A stretch of 64,000 nucleotides of DNA from Pleodorina starrii (lineage: Eukaryota; Chlorophyta; Chlorophyceae; Chlamydomonadales; Volvocaceae), in contig BRXU01000042.1 in assembly GCA_030267565.1 (NCBI GenBank), positions 465,001 to 529,000 on the forward strand. The letters are read 5' to 3'. A program made the translations under genes and the position numbers. The notes below the pieces were generated by a model. That model was not told where the DNA came from and did no database searches. It was given only the letters and a program-made list of their open reading frames with translations. Numbering within the stretch: position 1 is the first letter of the stretch; every line of letters begins with the position of its first letter. This document shows, in pieces, positions 41,249 through 53,164 of the stretch.

Positions 41249-44200
41249 ATGACAGTGGTAACCTTAACTGTCAGACGCGTCTGCAGCCAAGGTGTGCGTC
41301 GTTTGGCCTCCCTGCGCGTCAGCGGACAGCTCGGCTTCGGTTGCGCGAGGACCACGAGGGCACTCCCCACCGTCTTCGGCACACCCAAATCCGTCCGCCT
41401 GCAGCGCGCTGCTCCCGCGGATCGCCCAGTTCCACACGCGCATTGCAGCAGGTAAGGGGCCATCGGCGTGTCAACTGATGCACCCGTAGCGATGCCCTCC
41501 CGTTAACGTCGGTTACCTCTTTGCCCTTCCACTTCTCGCGACTTGTCTCCTTCCGAAAACCAGAAGTACATCCTCTCCGCGTCCAAAAAGCATTCTTGTA
41601 CACGACAGCGACGCGCCTGCGCTCTCTGAAACCCCTCAACCCACAAACCTCAAACAACCCCAAACAACCCAAGCCAACACCGCACCCACACTCCCCCAGA
41701 CTCGCCCCCATGACCACCACCACCACCACCACCACCGGTACCGCCATCGAAGCCGCCGTGGCCATGGCCGCCGAACTGTCCGCCGCTGACGCCGCCAGTG
41801 GCGCCTCCGGCCCCTCTGAGCAGCCCTCCGGCGTGGCTTCTGAGGCTGCCCTGCTGGCGGCCTTCAGTGAGGTCCCCACGCTCAGTCGGGTGGTGGCGCG
41901 GGCAGCGGCGGGCCCCGGGGGCGGGGTGACCATCACGGTGCGACCCCGCAGGGGGGAGCGGGGGGGAAGCGGGGTGAAGGGGGAGGGGGAGGGTGCAGGA
42001 GTGACGAGCCGGGCAGCGCGGATGGAGGGAGGGGGTGGAGGGTATGACAGAGGCAACCCCTCCCCTACCCTCCAACACGCACACACGTACCGGTCCGCCC
42101 TGGTTCCGCAGGCTACGCTGCAGCAGCGGAACCTGCCGGCCAATGCGCAGCGCCGTTTCAATATCACTGCGGCGCTGCAGCCGCCGGAGCTGACGACGAC
42201 GACTACTACTACTACTACTACGGGAGCCATCAGGGAGGAGGGCCCCATCAGTGCACTGGTGGGCCTGCCGCAGGTGGGTGCGTGATGGTGGGTGCGTGAT
42301 GGTGGGTGGGTGGGTGGGTGCGTGCTGGTGGGTGGGTGGGTGCGTGCGTGGGTGCGTGCTGGTGGGTGGGTGGGTGCATACGTCTCCCATACACACACGT
42401 ATGCGCAACGCAACGCAACGCAGGTCGATGGGGCCGTGTCTTGGGGGCCCCGGCGGGACGTCCAACCAGGAGGGGGGCCTCCCTCCCTCCCTCCAGGTGG
42501 CCTCCTGGTCAAGTGTACGAACACACACACACACACACACACACATGCGCACAACATACCCTCCACTCCTCCACTCCTCCTCCTTCCACTGTTGGGTCCC
42601 CCTCAGGAGCTCCACGCGGACGTCCAGATGGTCAGCGTGTCGCCTTCCGGTAAGTCGGTTGGACGACGCGCGGCTGTTGACCGTTGGCAGTTGGCGGTTA
42701 GTGGGATGGGTGGGTACAGCGCCGCCTGCGCCCTCCTGCCGGCCCCGTGCAGTTGGAGGGCATGGCCGGTTGCCGTACTCTTGAAGCAGCTGTTCTGGGG
42801 GGTTTCAGAAGGAAGCGGACCGGTGCGACACCCCCAACCCCAACCCCCCGGGGGCGGGCGGCCCCCTACCAGCACGCGTCCACGGCCCATCGGTTCGGGC
42901 GGGGACCCCCGTTACCGTTACCGTTGTCTGGAGTGGAGTGGAGCGCCGCGAGAGCGCAGCGCTGCTCCTGCTGAGGACCTCCGTCCTCCGTCCTCCGGCC
43001 TCGTTACCGATCCCCGACATTGAAACAGTGAAACTGTTTACGCTTGCGGAGAAAAACTTGCAACCCTGCAACCCCCGCCGCCCGCCCCTACACCCCCCAT
43101 ACAGTCGCCCCAGTTTTTCACTGCACGCCTTCTTACACCTCCCCTCGCTATGAATGGTTATGCTCGACCCCCTCCCCGCCCCCCCCCCACCTCCTCACCC
43201 ACCTCCCCTCCACCCCCCTCCACCCCCTCCAGGCCGTCAACAGCTTGTGGTTGTGAAGGGCCCCAATGACTCCACCGCACTCATGCTGCAGATCTGGAGG
43301 GGAGCCCGGATGGTGATGGAGCTAGCGGTGCCGAAGGTGCGGCCGGAAGGGGGGGCGGGGGGTTGGCGCTGTGGGGCGGGGGCGGGGGGCGGGGGGGGGG
43401 GCGGGGGGCGGTACAATCGAGGGAGGCGGCTTTATCCACATGCGCCCCGGGGGGGGTGATAAAAAGGTACCGCAGCGGAGGGACGCAGCGGGGGGATGCA
43501 GCGGAGGGTGGGGGGTGAAAGTGAAAGGGCGGTTAACGCAGAACGCAGAACCGGAAAGTCCGCGGCAGCAGCCCCTCAGGAGAGTCCTGTTCCTCCCCCG
43601 TGTTCCCACCATCTCCCCCGTTGTCACCCCCTGCTCCTGTGCCTCCTGCTTGTGCCTCCTTGCTTGTCCCCCCCCCCTGCTCCTGAGCCTCCTGCTTGGC
43701 CGTATCGCCCTCCTTCACGCCTCTGCTCTTCAGGCGCTTCACGGCCCGCTGGTGAACGACGGCTACTTCGCATCCGGGGCGGCTTGGACGGCGGACGAGA
43801 GCGCAGTGGTGTACACCGCAGAGGTGGGTGGGGTGGGGGTTACTGAGGGTGGGCGGGCGGATCTGGACCCGTGGGTCGGTATGGCTGTGACCCGTGGGTC
43901 GGTGCGGGTCAGTGCCGTGGTGTACACCGCCAATCTAGCTGCCCCCCAACCCAATCCGACCCAAAGCCCAACCCTAACCCTAACCCTGACCCCAACCCCG
44001 GCCCCGACCCTAACACCCGCACTCTGTCCCAGACGCCCGCTCCCGAGCGCACTCCCGCCTGGTGCGGCCCCGAGTCCCTCAAGGACGCCGCGGGTGCTCG
44101 CAGCTGGCGGGGTGTGGGCGCGGCGGTAGAGGACTGGGGCGAGCTCAACAGCGGCAAGCGGCCGCCGGCGCCCTTCGTGCTGGACCTGGAGAGGAGGGAG

Positions 44201-47200
44201 GTCACCAAGGTGGGGGGGTGGGGGGGTGGGGGGGTGGGTGGGTGGGGGGATGTTATCTACGTGCAGGCCGGAGCCCGTGGGTTTTGTGGGGAGGTTTGGA
44301 GGGCGAGGGGTTACGGGGTGAGGGGGTCACCGGGTGGAGGGTGCGGCGGTACGGCAAACACCTCAATAGTGCCGACACACGGTGTTTTTAGAGATTGGCT
44401 CGTCTCCTCGCGCGGCCTCCCCAACCCTTCCTGAACTGCTCGTCCAACTGTCGTACACAGGTGCCGGGCCTGCCCGCCGAGCACACCTTCGGCCAGCCGA
44501 CCTGGTGCCCACCGCAGCCGGCTGCCTCCTCAGCGACCCACGGGTCGGTTGGCGAAGCCCCAACCGCCACAACCGCCGCCTCAACCACCACAACTACCGG
44601 CGGTGGCCCCACCGGCCTGGTGCTGGTGGCTTGGCCCCACGCCGCGCCGCCATCGTTCCCGCGCCTGGCCGCCTCCCTCAACCCGCGCAAGCTGGGCGTC
44701 ATTTTCTGCTACAACCGCTCCGCGCACTTGTACCACGTGGCCGTGACGCGCGGGGCCGACGGGTGAGATTCCTTTTGGTCTTTTTGTTTGGTCTTCGTCT
44801 GCGGAGTTGCAGATGCACGCGCTCATTGAATGGGGAAAGAGGAGGGGAGGGGCACGGCACGGCACGGCCTGAATGAGGGCCCGTCTGCGTTGCGTGTGTC
44901 GTCCCCGGTCAGCTTTTGCCTGGTCGGTCGAACCGACTTTCATTGACCTCTCCTGCCTCTATCCCCCCTCGTTCTCTCTCTCTCCCTACCCCACCCTACC
45001 CTGGGCTGGTCCGTTCCGTATTCCGCAGCCGCCTGCGTTTCGGCCCCTCCGCCGCCACCCGCCTGGCTCCCTCCCTGGAGAGCGGCCTCAGCCCCACCTT
45101 CAGTCCGGGAGGCGAGGCGCTCGTGTTCGTGTCACACTCGGAGGCAGTGGCCACGGGTGGGTGCGGGCCGGTGCGGTGAGGGTTTGCCGTACATATACAT
45201 ACATATGTATGTATATGTACGTTGCCAATATCCCGTTTAATACGGAGCTTTAGGGGGGGTTCGGGTTGGGTCGGGTGCGAGGGGGAAGAGGAGGAAGGGG
45301 GGAGGGAAGAAGGGAGCCGGGTAAGAGGGGCATGTCCTGGAAAGGCCGGTTAGGGACAGTCCCAGCCGCGACTCGTGTGCACGTGTATTACTCGTGTGCA
45401 CGTGTATACTCTGCACGTGTATTACTCGGACCGCGTCACAGTTGTATGACGTCACCCAACCGCCATAACGACTAACCAACCAACCAACCCCCGATCTCCG
45501 TAACCGCTGCGGACGTCTGGATGTGTGTTTGAACCCGGCAGGCACCCACGGCGCCACGGCGCGGCTGTACCGACTGGACTGGTCGCCGCAGGTACGGCAC
45601 TATCGGCAGTGCCGTGCTGCCGTACCGTTTTTGGCTGATCCCCCGTAGCTGCTGTTCCGTACCTGGGTACTTTGTCCTTGTGCGCTCGAACTGCGTTTTT
45701 TTGTCGTGTTGTTGTTTGACATGTGTTGTCCCAGTTCCCGGAAGACGCTCCCTGTCGGCTGTTTTTGCTTCTGTGCCTCTGTGCCCCCCTGCCCGAACAA
45801 CCTCTCGTACGTCATGGCGTACGGTTATCTTGACTGCCACCTGTTAGCATCCTGTCCGGTCCTGTCCAGGTTCCCTTACCCTCCACCTGAGCTCCACCGG
45901 CCAACCAACCAACTCCCACAACCAACTCCCACCAATTCCGCACTTGCAGTCAAACCCCGACCCCAAACCTTTATATCCCTAACCCCAAAACCCATATCCT
46001 TGTCGCGCGGCGCTGCTGCTGCTGGTGCTGCTGCTGCTGGTGCTGCCGCTGCTGGACAGGAGGGTGCTCCGGCGGGCGGGCCGGGGTCGGAGCCGACGCT
46101 GCTGGTGGATGTGGTGGACCGACCCGCGGGTCACTCCGCCTTCCCCGGCCTCTACACCGCCTCCCTCCCGGACGACGGCTTCGTGGGTGAGCTGCGAGAT
46201 GTGCCATGTGTGTGTGTGTGGTGCGTGAGGGCAGCGCCACCGCCATAACCGCCATAACCGCCACCACGGTCGCCAGACAGCTACTTCTTTTAGGGTTTTA
46301 GGGTTTTTAGGATTTTTTTACGGTTTCTACGGATTATTTACTGTTCAGGGGCTCCGGCCTATCCGCGGGTGCCTCCCCGAATTGCACGCAGTTGTGTCAT
46401 TTGTCAAGGCCGTGCCACCCTGCCGTACCACGCCCCGTCGTACCGTCAGGTCCCACCACCCTGCTGGTCAACACACAGTGGGGGGCGGTCAACGCGATCG
46501 CAGCCATCGACACGGCCGCTGCTGTGGCGGGAGCGCCGCCGACGGCGCTGACGCCCGTGGAGCCTGTCGCGGCGGGGTACGGCAACTGGACGTTGGTGGG
46601 CGTGGCGGGCGGCCTGGCGGTGGCGAGCCGCGTCGCGCCGGACAGCCCGGCGGAACTGTACGTTGCGCGTCTACCGGTACGTACGTACTGCGCATGTGCG
46701 CGCGTTTCGAGGCAGGGTTGTCGTACCATCACGTAATGTGTGTTGCTGCTTTGGCGAATGTGGTCCCATGCAATGCCTTCTGTGGCCGCCTCTTCCCCGA
46801 TTGCACTCCACCTCCGCCTCCTCATCACCATCTTCGTTTGTGTGAGCGGCCCGATATCTGCTGCATGGCTGCATGGCTGCACTACCCCTCTGGGCTGCAG
46901 TACAGAGGTCCCTACTCGGTGCGGCACGCGACTGTGTTGGGGCGTGTTCTTGTTTGTTTTGTGAGTTTTCCATGAGCCACGTTCTCTGACGACCCAGCAG
47001 GCGGTTGACACGTCGCACATGACCCATGGGTCAATCGATTCCTCGCAATTGCAACCGTGTTGCATACCAGTAGCCTAGTGTACGACACGTATCTCCTGAC
47101 GCGTATGTGTATGTGTATGTATGTATCTCTGTAAATCAAAACGCAGTGCCATACCACCCATGTCGTACGCATCATTGTCGTACGCATCAGTCTAAACACC

Positions 47201-47365
47201 CTTTGCGCATCCGCCCGCGAAGAAGAAACGGAAACGCCATCTGCTCCCCACGTGTGCGTGTGTGCGTGTGTGTGTGTGTGAGCAGGATGACCCCGCGCTC
47301 CTCACCCGCCCCACCGGCGCCGCCAGCCTCTCTTGGCGTCCCCTGGAGCTTGGGTCCCCCGGGTA

Positions 47366-47396
<31 letters not shown>

Positions 47397-50300
47397 AGCC
47401 TCCGTGCAGAGCTTCCTGCCGTCGTTCAGGAGGCGCTGGATAAGCTGGAGTTCCAGGTACGACACACCTGCAAAGGGTTGGGCACAGATTATGCATGGTA
47501 GGAGGAGCTAAGATGGCAAAAGCGCAAAAGGGTAGGACGAGGGGTTTTCCTTTACAAAGGTTCCTCCTCAAGAGTTGTCCGGTAGCGCACAGGGTGGGAG
47601 GACGGCCATTCGGTGGCTAAGGGGGGAAAGACCGCCCGTCCCCAGGGATTCCCCGTCATCCCCTCGCTTACGGTGTACCGGTAGTCCGGTACTTCGCGGC
47701 GGCGGTTCGTCTTCCTTTTTACTCATCCGCCCGCCTGTCCATCTGTCTGTCTGTCAGTCCGTCAGTCCGTCGGACAGTCAGGCTGCCTGCCTGCCTGGGT
47801 CCCCTCCCGCCTGCCTCCCTCTGTCTGCAGGTCCTGCGTGTGAGTCCTCGGAGCGGCGACACCTCCGCTCCCTTCGACTGCCTGGTGTGGTTGCCCAGGA
47901 ACCGAACTGGTGGGTGCAGGTGCAGGGGGAGGGGGTGGAGGGGGAGGGGGAGGGGGAGGGTGGGGTGGGGTGGCTAGGTTCGTGGACTGGGTTGGCGGGC
48001 AAGGGGTGGGCGCATGTTGCCTGAATGCGAGAGCGAGACCAAACTCCGGGGCTCACGTGGGTTTAGCGAAAAGCGAAAAGCGGAAAACCTAGAATCCAGA
48101 TCCGGATCTGATCCAACCAGGGACCAAACCCTCATGCCCCCCAATCCATTCGCGTCCGCTGCCCTCTGCCCCTCGACCTTTAGCCCCCCTCCGTCGCCCT
48201 TCCGTCATGGTCATGAACTCTTCTGTTGTAACCACATCCACAACAACAATCACAACCACTACGACACAACCACCATGACCACCACAACCACCTCAACCAC
48301 AACTCTTCCCCCGTTCCCATGCATCCCCTTTCTCTCTCCGTCTCCCTCTCCCCCTCCCTCTCCCCGTCCCTCCAGGCCCCCTGCCCGCGGTTCTGTCCCC
48401 CCACGGCGGCCCCCACACCGCCGTCACGCTGGGCTGGTACCCCTCCTTCGCCTTTCTGACAGCACTCGGCTACGCGGTGCTGTGCCCCAACTTCCGCGGC
48501 TCCACCGGATACGGCCAGGCGGCTCTGGGCTCACTGCCGGGGGCCATCGGGTCGCAAGATGTGGCGGACTGCATGGCGGCGTTGGAGGCGGCGGTGGAGG
48601 AGGGTGGGTGGGGGGTGGGAGGTTGGGTGGGGTTGGTGAGGGTGGGGTGGGGAGTGGGTTGGGGTGATGAGTGGGGTGGGGAGTCCGGGGGGGTGGAGTA
48701 ATGATGTCGCTGTGTGTGGGGGGGGGAGTTGTGGGTTGGGGAGATGCGAGAGCAGGAGCCGGATCCAGATGTGGGTAGTGGGTAGTGGGTAGTGGGAGGG
48801 AGGCATTGGATGGAGCGCGCGGGTGCGGGAGGGTGGGCGGGCGGGGGTGTCGACTGTCGGGTTGTGAAGTGAAGGGGTGGTGTGGGCGGTGCTGTGAGGG
48901 CGGGATTGGACTGGTTTGGGCTGAATTGGAAGGACCGCCGCAAGAACACTGCCAACTGCCAACCGTCAACCACTAGCTGCCTACCCACATGCCAGCGTCC
49001 AACCCCCAACCCCAACCCCCCATCCTCCTCCTCCACTCCCGCCCCACTCCCCCACTCCCCCCCCCTCCTCCAGGCTTCGTGGACCCCCGCCGCGTGTCCG
49101 TGGTGGGCGGCAGCCACGGCGGCTTCCTGACTGCCCACCTGCTGGGGCAGCAGCCGGGGGCCTTCCGGTCGGGGGTGATGCGCAACCCGGTCACCAATAT
49201 CGCCGCCATGGTGGCAGCATCCGACATACCCGACTGGTGCTACGTGGAGGCGATGGGCAGCAAGGTGAGCGGCCGCCGTCTCCCTGTCTCCCTGTCTCCC
49301 CCTCCCAGCCTCCCTCCTCCCCCTCCCTCCCAGCTTCCCTCCTCCGCCTCCCTCCCAGCTTCCCTCCTCCCCTGCTTGCCCCCACGTCAGGCAGCCACTC
49401 CCCATACATCGTCCCTACTTCACCCGAACAAATCCCTCCTCCCCTGCCTCCCCCCTTCGTAGCCAGTCAGCCTGCTGTTGCGGACGGGCGACTTCCTTAC
49501 CTCGCCCTCGCCTCCCTTGCCCTCCCTCCCCTCCCTCCCCTCCCTCCCCTCCCTCCCCTGCACTCCCTTCCCTCCACTCCGTTCCCTTCATTGCTCTCCC
49601 CCGTTTGTCAGCTTCTCAGCTTGTTGGCCGCTCTGGACTGTCGTACTCCACCACTCCCTCGCCCTCGCCCTCGCCTCCCTCCCCTCCCCTCCCTTGCCCT
49701 CCCTTGCCCTCCCCCTCTTCCCCTCTTCCCCTCTTCCCCTCTCTCTCCTCTGCTCACAGGAGGGCTGCCGCCGCGCCACCCCCGCGCCCACCCCCTCCGA
49801 CCTGGCCGCCATGCAAGCCGCCTCCCCCATCTCCCACGTCGACTCTGTGGTGGCACCCGTGTTCATGATGCTGGGGGCCCGAGACCGCCGAGTACCCCCC
49901 CTGGACGGATTGCAGTACCTGGCCGCGCTGAGGGGCAGGGACGCAAGGACGGCGGCGGGGGGACCGCCACCGCCCACCCGCCTCATCGTGTTCCCAGAGG
50001 TCCGTGCCGCCCTGCGTGTGTGTGGGGGAAAGGGGAGGGCGGAGATCGTGTGTGAGGGTGTGGTCGTGTGTGAGGGCGGGGTGAGGCGCTTGGATGACGT
50101 AGGGTTGGCGCGTTGTGGAAAGGCGTTGGGGTGTTGCGTGGGTGGGTGGGTGAGCGATAGGGTCTGGTGTTCGCCGGTGCGGCAGGTGCAAGCCATGCGG
50201 GGAAGGGGTTAAAAAAAACCGAACCCCAGCCACCGCACCTTGAAACCCTAAAACCCTAAAACCCTTCAAAAAAACCGAAGGGTTTTAGGGTTTTAGGGTT

Positions 50301-50896
50301 TCAAGGTGCGGTGGCTGGGGGGTTGCTGCTGATTGCGGCTGTTGTTCGCTGCGTGACGTGCTGACGGGGATGTTGTGTTGTGTGGTGTTGTATTGGGGAG
50401 AGCGATCTGGAAGCAGTGTTCTGTTGGAGGAGGGGACCGTCTGGGTGGGGACAGTGGCAACGGGTGGTCAGCTGGGTGAGAAACACGTCTACAGCGGACG
50501 CGAAGGATGGAGACCTTGGACCCCCCCCTTTCCCCGTTCCCTCGTCCCGGGCCGTTTTAATTACTCCCCTATTGTACTCCACACCCTCTACACACCCCCT
50601 CCAACCCCTCCACACACCCTTCACACCTCCCCACACCCCCTCCCCACAACCCCTTCACACCCCCTTCACACCTCCCCTCCCCTCCCCTCCAGGACGCCCA
50701 CGGTCTGGACAAGCCCCAGACGGAGTTCGAGCAGTGGATCAATGTCGTGTGGTGGCTCAAGACCTATGCGGCAGATCCGGAGGCAGCTGTGGAGGCGGCG
50801 GAGGGGGAGGGAGAGGGGGGGGCGGAGGCGGCGGACGGGGCGGGGCAGAAAGGGACGGCGACGGCCAAGGATGCGGACGCAGACCGCGCTGCGTGA
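41249..50896 (+). CDS. APEH: Acylaminoacyl-peptidase (oligopeptidase family S9C), organelle-leader form
   Basis: Eighteen exons keep frame: 41249-41451, 41700-41937, 42112-42273, 42607-42649, 43233-43336, 43734-43823, 44033-44209, 44461-44762, 45029-45156, 45542-45591, 46060-46186, 46450-46676, 47286-47456, 47831-47909, 48376-48603, 49074-49264, 49760-49999 and 50693-50896, 987 residues. The enzyme removes N-acylated residues from peptides. The N-terminal part is a diverged beta-propeller; the C-terminal alpha/beta-hydrolase domain shows SPHGGPH, FRGSTGYGQ, the nucleophile motif GGSHGG (Ser ~790), GARDRRVP (Asp ~882) and DAHG (His ~923). It is longer than the ~730-residue animal enzyme because of a leader and Thr/Gly/Ala inserts. 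Exon 1 is Arg/Ser-rich and acidic-poor, like a transit peptide. An in-frame ATG at 41210 would add 13 residues and one at 41710 would drop the leader. Confidence 0.88.
43974..44004 (+). repeat. Telomere-like CCCTAA tract in intron 6
   Basis: AACCCTAACCCTAACCCTGA runs into ACCCCAACCCCGG and GACCCTAACACC. It is three CCCTAA units with degenerate flanks, immediately before the acceptor of peptidase exon 7. Confidence 0.7.
45188..45221. repeat. Perfect 34-bp palindrome in intron 9
   Basis: The arms start CGTACATATACATACAT, and the right half is the exact reverse complement with no spacer; the centre is CATATG. It lies 32 bp after the donor of peptidase exon 9. Confidence 0.95.
46288..46310 (+). 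repeat. Telomere-like TTTTAGGG tract in intron 11
   Basis: TTTTAGGGTTTTAGGG is followed by TTTTTAGG: two perfect copies of the algal-type telomere unit plus a degenerate third. Confidence 0.85.
50224..50320. repeat. Perfect 44-bp telomere-like hairpin in the last peptidase intron
   Basis: The left arm (50224-50267) and right arm (50277-50320) are exact reverse complements separated by nine bases. Each arm joins a non-telomeric 20-bp part starting CCCCAGCCACCGCACC to two CCCTAAAA units. On the right the same sequence reads GGGTTTTAGGGTTTTAGGG. It lies in the 693-bp intron between exons 17 and 18. Confidence 0.97.
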
Positions 50897-52184
50897 GCGG
50901 TGCGAGCGATTGAGGGCGCGGGCGTTGCGGGCAGTGATGGTATGAAGTGGATGGGATGGGTGCGCGAAAGAAGAGAGGGGGGCAAGAGAGGCGGACCGCA
51001 GGGGCATATAGCCGAGACGACGTGGGCGAATGGACCCAGCAGCAGCAGTAGTGAGAGGAGGGCGGGAGGGCGGGGAGGCTAGGGCTGACGGGGCCGGCGA
51101 GGGGTCAGGCATGTCACAACCGGCGGGCCAGGGCCAGCGCCTCGTGTAGCTGCTTCCTTCTGTGTGTGTGTGGAGGGGGCTGGGTGCGTGCGCGTGGGAC
51201 GACTGCTTGCTCGCTCGCTTGCTTTGTCTGTTCGGGGTGGAGGTCAAGGCGAGGGGGTCGTAGGAATTGGACGCAGGAGAGGGCGCGACGTGGGAAGCGG
51301 GCAGGCGCAGGTGCAGGTGCCGGGTTTAGGTGGGCGGGTGTGCGCCAGGACATGGAAGTCGGGTGCGTGCGGTTCCGGAGCGCGCGCAGCGAGGGTGTCT
51401 TGTGTTCGTTTGCACAGACACACACACACACACACACACACGTGCGTGCGTGTGTGCGTGCGTGCGTGAGGAACTGGTTGTGGCGCCGCAAGCGAGATGG
51501 CAACGGCCTGCGTGCGGACTATCGTTGGGGCACCTCCATCCTCTCCCGCACGCATCTCTCTCCCTCTCACTGTCGCTCGCGCACTGTTGCTCACGGGCTT
51601 GCTTGGCGCTCAGTGGGCTTGGGGGCGGCCCGAGGGGCGACGGGTGGCGTGCTCGCGTTCGACTATACTTATCTAATCCCATAACACGATTATTTCTGGA
51701 AGGGAGTGTAGAAATTACATTCCTGGCCGCTGGTTTGCTTCATTCTTTCATGGCCTAGCCGGCAGAGGTCCCTGACGGTTGGCCAGCAACTGCCAACTGC
51801 CAGTGGTACCTTGCTAGTTCGATAACGGCGGGCGGTTGGGGCAGCCGCAGGTAGGTGGTAGGGTGTTGCAGAGGAGCTGGGAAATGCTGGAGAGTGAGAA
51901 GGGGTAGCGGTCATAGTTCTGGATGCTCCAAAAGTCATCATCAAGTGTTGCCCGCATGGTCCGGCAGATGAAGGAAACAGGCTGGGCCCGCCCAGAGCGG
52001 AGCGATCGACAAAGTGAACCTGAACTAGGCATGCCGATAACACCGATGTCGGTGTATCGTAATCATGCCGCTGGCTGGGCCCACAGAGCTCAGCCCGCCG
52101 CAGCAGGCCATCCCATTTTGACGCCGACAGAGGTAGGGAAGGAGATGTAAACCAATATGAAAAATTGATTAGAAAATGAGATAA
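50897..52184. other. 3' flank of the peptidase gene, no further gene seen
   Basis: GC-rich at first and then AT-richer after 51,660. It holds a CA/TG microsatellite at about 51417-51470. No TGTAA occurs before 52146, so the position of the peptidase poly(A) site is unclear. From about 52,075 the sequence belongs to a 202-bp unit that is duplicated together with the tRNA gene. Confidence 0.55.
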
Positions 52185-52256
52185 ATGGTCCCTCCGAGAT
52201 TGAACCGGAGATCTGCTGATCTGCAGTCAGCTGCTCTACCACTGAGCTAGAGACCC
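52185..52256 (-). tRNA. trnC-GCA: tRNA-Cys (GCA), copy with one terminal mismatch
   Basis: On the minus strand it reads GGGTCTCTAGCTCAGTGGTA and folds into a full cloverleaf: D arm AGCTCAGTGGTAGAGC, anticodon loop CTGCAGA between GCTGA and TCAGC (anticodon GCA), and T arm TCCGG-TTCAATC-TCGGA. The acceptor stem pairs at six positions, but the first pair is G-A where the neighbouring copy has G-C. The discriminator is T. CCA is not encoded, as expected for a eukaryotic nuclear gene. A T-rich pol III stop (TTTT) follows. It may be slightly decayed or still functional. Confidence 0.9.
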
Positions 52257-52386
52257 AAACCCATAGGTCAAATGTAGTGATGGCTCGCCCCACAGCGCAA
52301 CCCGCCGCAGTAGGCAATCCATTTCCCAGGCGACAGAGTGGTAAGCCAATGCATGCAACTTGCACATGATGTTGGCATAGAAAATA

Positions 52387-52458
52387 AGGGCCCCTCCGGG
52401 ATCGAACCGGAGACCTGCTGATCTGCAGTCAGCTGCTCTACCACTGAGCTAGAGACCC
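52387..52458 (-). tRNA. trnC-GCA: tRNA-Cys (GCA), intact copy
   Basis: The same tRNA 202 bp upstream on the minus strand, with a fully paired acceptor stem (GGGTCTC with GGGGCCC, counting G-U pairs), T loop TTCGATC with stem TCCGG/CCGGA, anticodon GCA and discriminator T. A TTTT run follows directly downstream. It is the better-formed of the two copies. Confidence 0.95.
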
Positions 52459-53164
52459 AAACCCACAGGTAATGATATAACGTAGGAAAAATATCTTCAG
52501 GTAAGCTCTACACAGCCATACAGCGTCAGCCTAGGTGCTGACGCCAGGCACACGTCATGGTGAAACAATTGACCAAATTTTCATACAATACAAGTAATAT
52601 ATTAGCTGTTCTGTATGGTATATGTATTGCCAAATGAGGCCTGCTGGTACATGCCCTTGTTAGCCGCTGGTCTGAATGAAAGCTGGGTCAAAGCGCATGA
52701 GCTGCGCATCGAAGCAGCAAAGGAAACAAACAGGCCCCTGCCCTGCTGGCTGTATGTCCAAATTAGCCAGCAGCGGCACACATTGCGAGATAGAGTCTCA
52801 GGGTACGTGCATCAGGTATTTCTAGCAGCATGCCCTTCCCGGATCCGGATACGATAAAGGGTAGCCCCTCGGTGCATGGACATACAAACTTACAATTGCA
52901 GGGCGGAGAGGAGCCGCAGAGATGGAACATGTCCTGGAATACTTCATAGGTGTCACCATTAAAGAGTGGGCAAGTGATCGACGGAGGGGTACGGCGTCCT
53001 TTGGCGTGTTTGAGAATGCAGTCGGCCATCATCCTCGTCGCATCAATTTCTCGCCGGGCTGCAGCCCATTGGCGCCTGCGTGCTGCAGGCCCCTGCCGTA
53101 TGTACATGGCTGGTGTCGTACAACCTCTTCATGCCCGGGATGGCGGTGACGGCGGCGCCGAGGG
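52459..53164. other. Intergenic and 3' untranslated DNA of the acetyltransferase gene
   Basis: About 700 bp. The right part is the likely 3' untranslated region of the minus-strand GNAT gene. A minus-strand open frame at 52763-53107 contains Cys pairs but has no domain I know and overlaps the presumed 3' UTR. Nothing else is supportable. Confidence 0.5.
52890..52894 (-). terminator. TGTAA polyadenylation signal candidate (GNAT gene)
   Basis: TTACA on the plus strand gives TGTAA on the minus strand, about 270 nt after the acetyltransferase stop codon, a normal distance for algal 3' UTRs. Confidence 0.5.

Larger units (their letters stand above)
52070..52460 (-). repeat. Tandem duplication of a ~202-bp unit containing tRNA-Cys
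   Basis: The flanks of the two tRNA genes also match: GCCCGCCGCAGCAGGCCATCC near 52095 corresponds to ACCCGCCGCAGTAGGCAATCC near 52299, and both are followed by CGACAGAG. The tRNA parts are about 90% identical and the flanks are more diverged, so selection has probably kept the tRNAs. Confidence 0.8.

Noticed and set aside
52763..53107. Minus-strand 114-codon frame with CNCKFVCPC.
   Set aside because: It lies in the likely 3' untranslated region of the acetyltransferase gene, starts without a good context and matches no family that I know.
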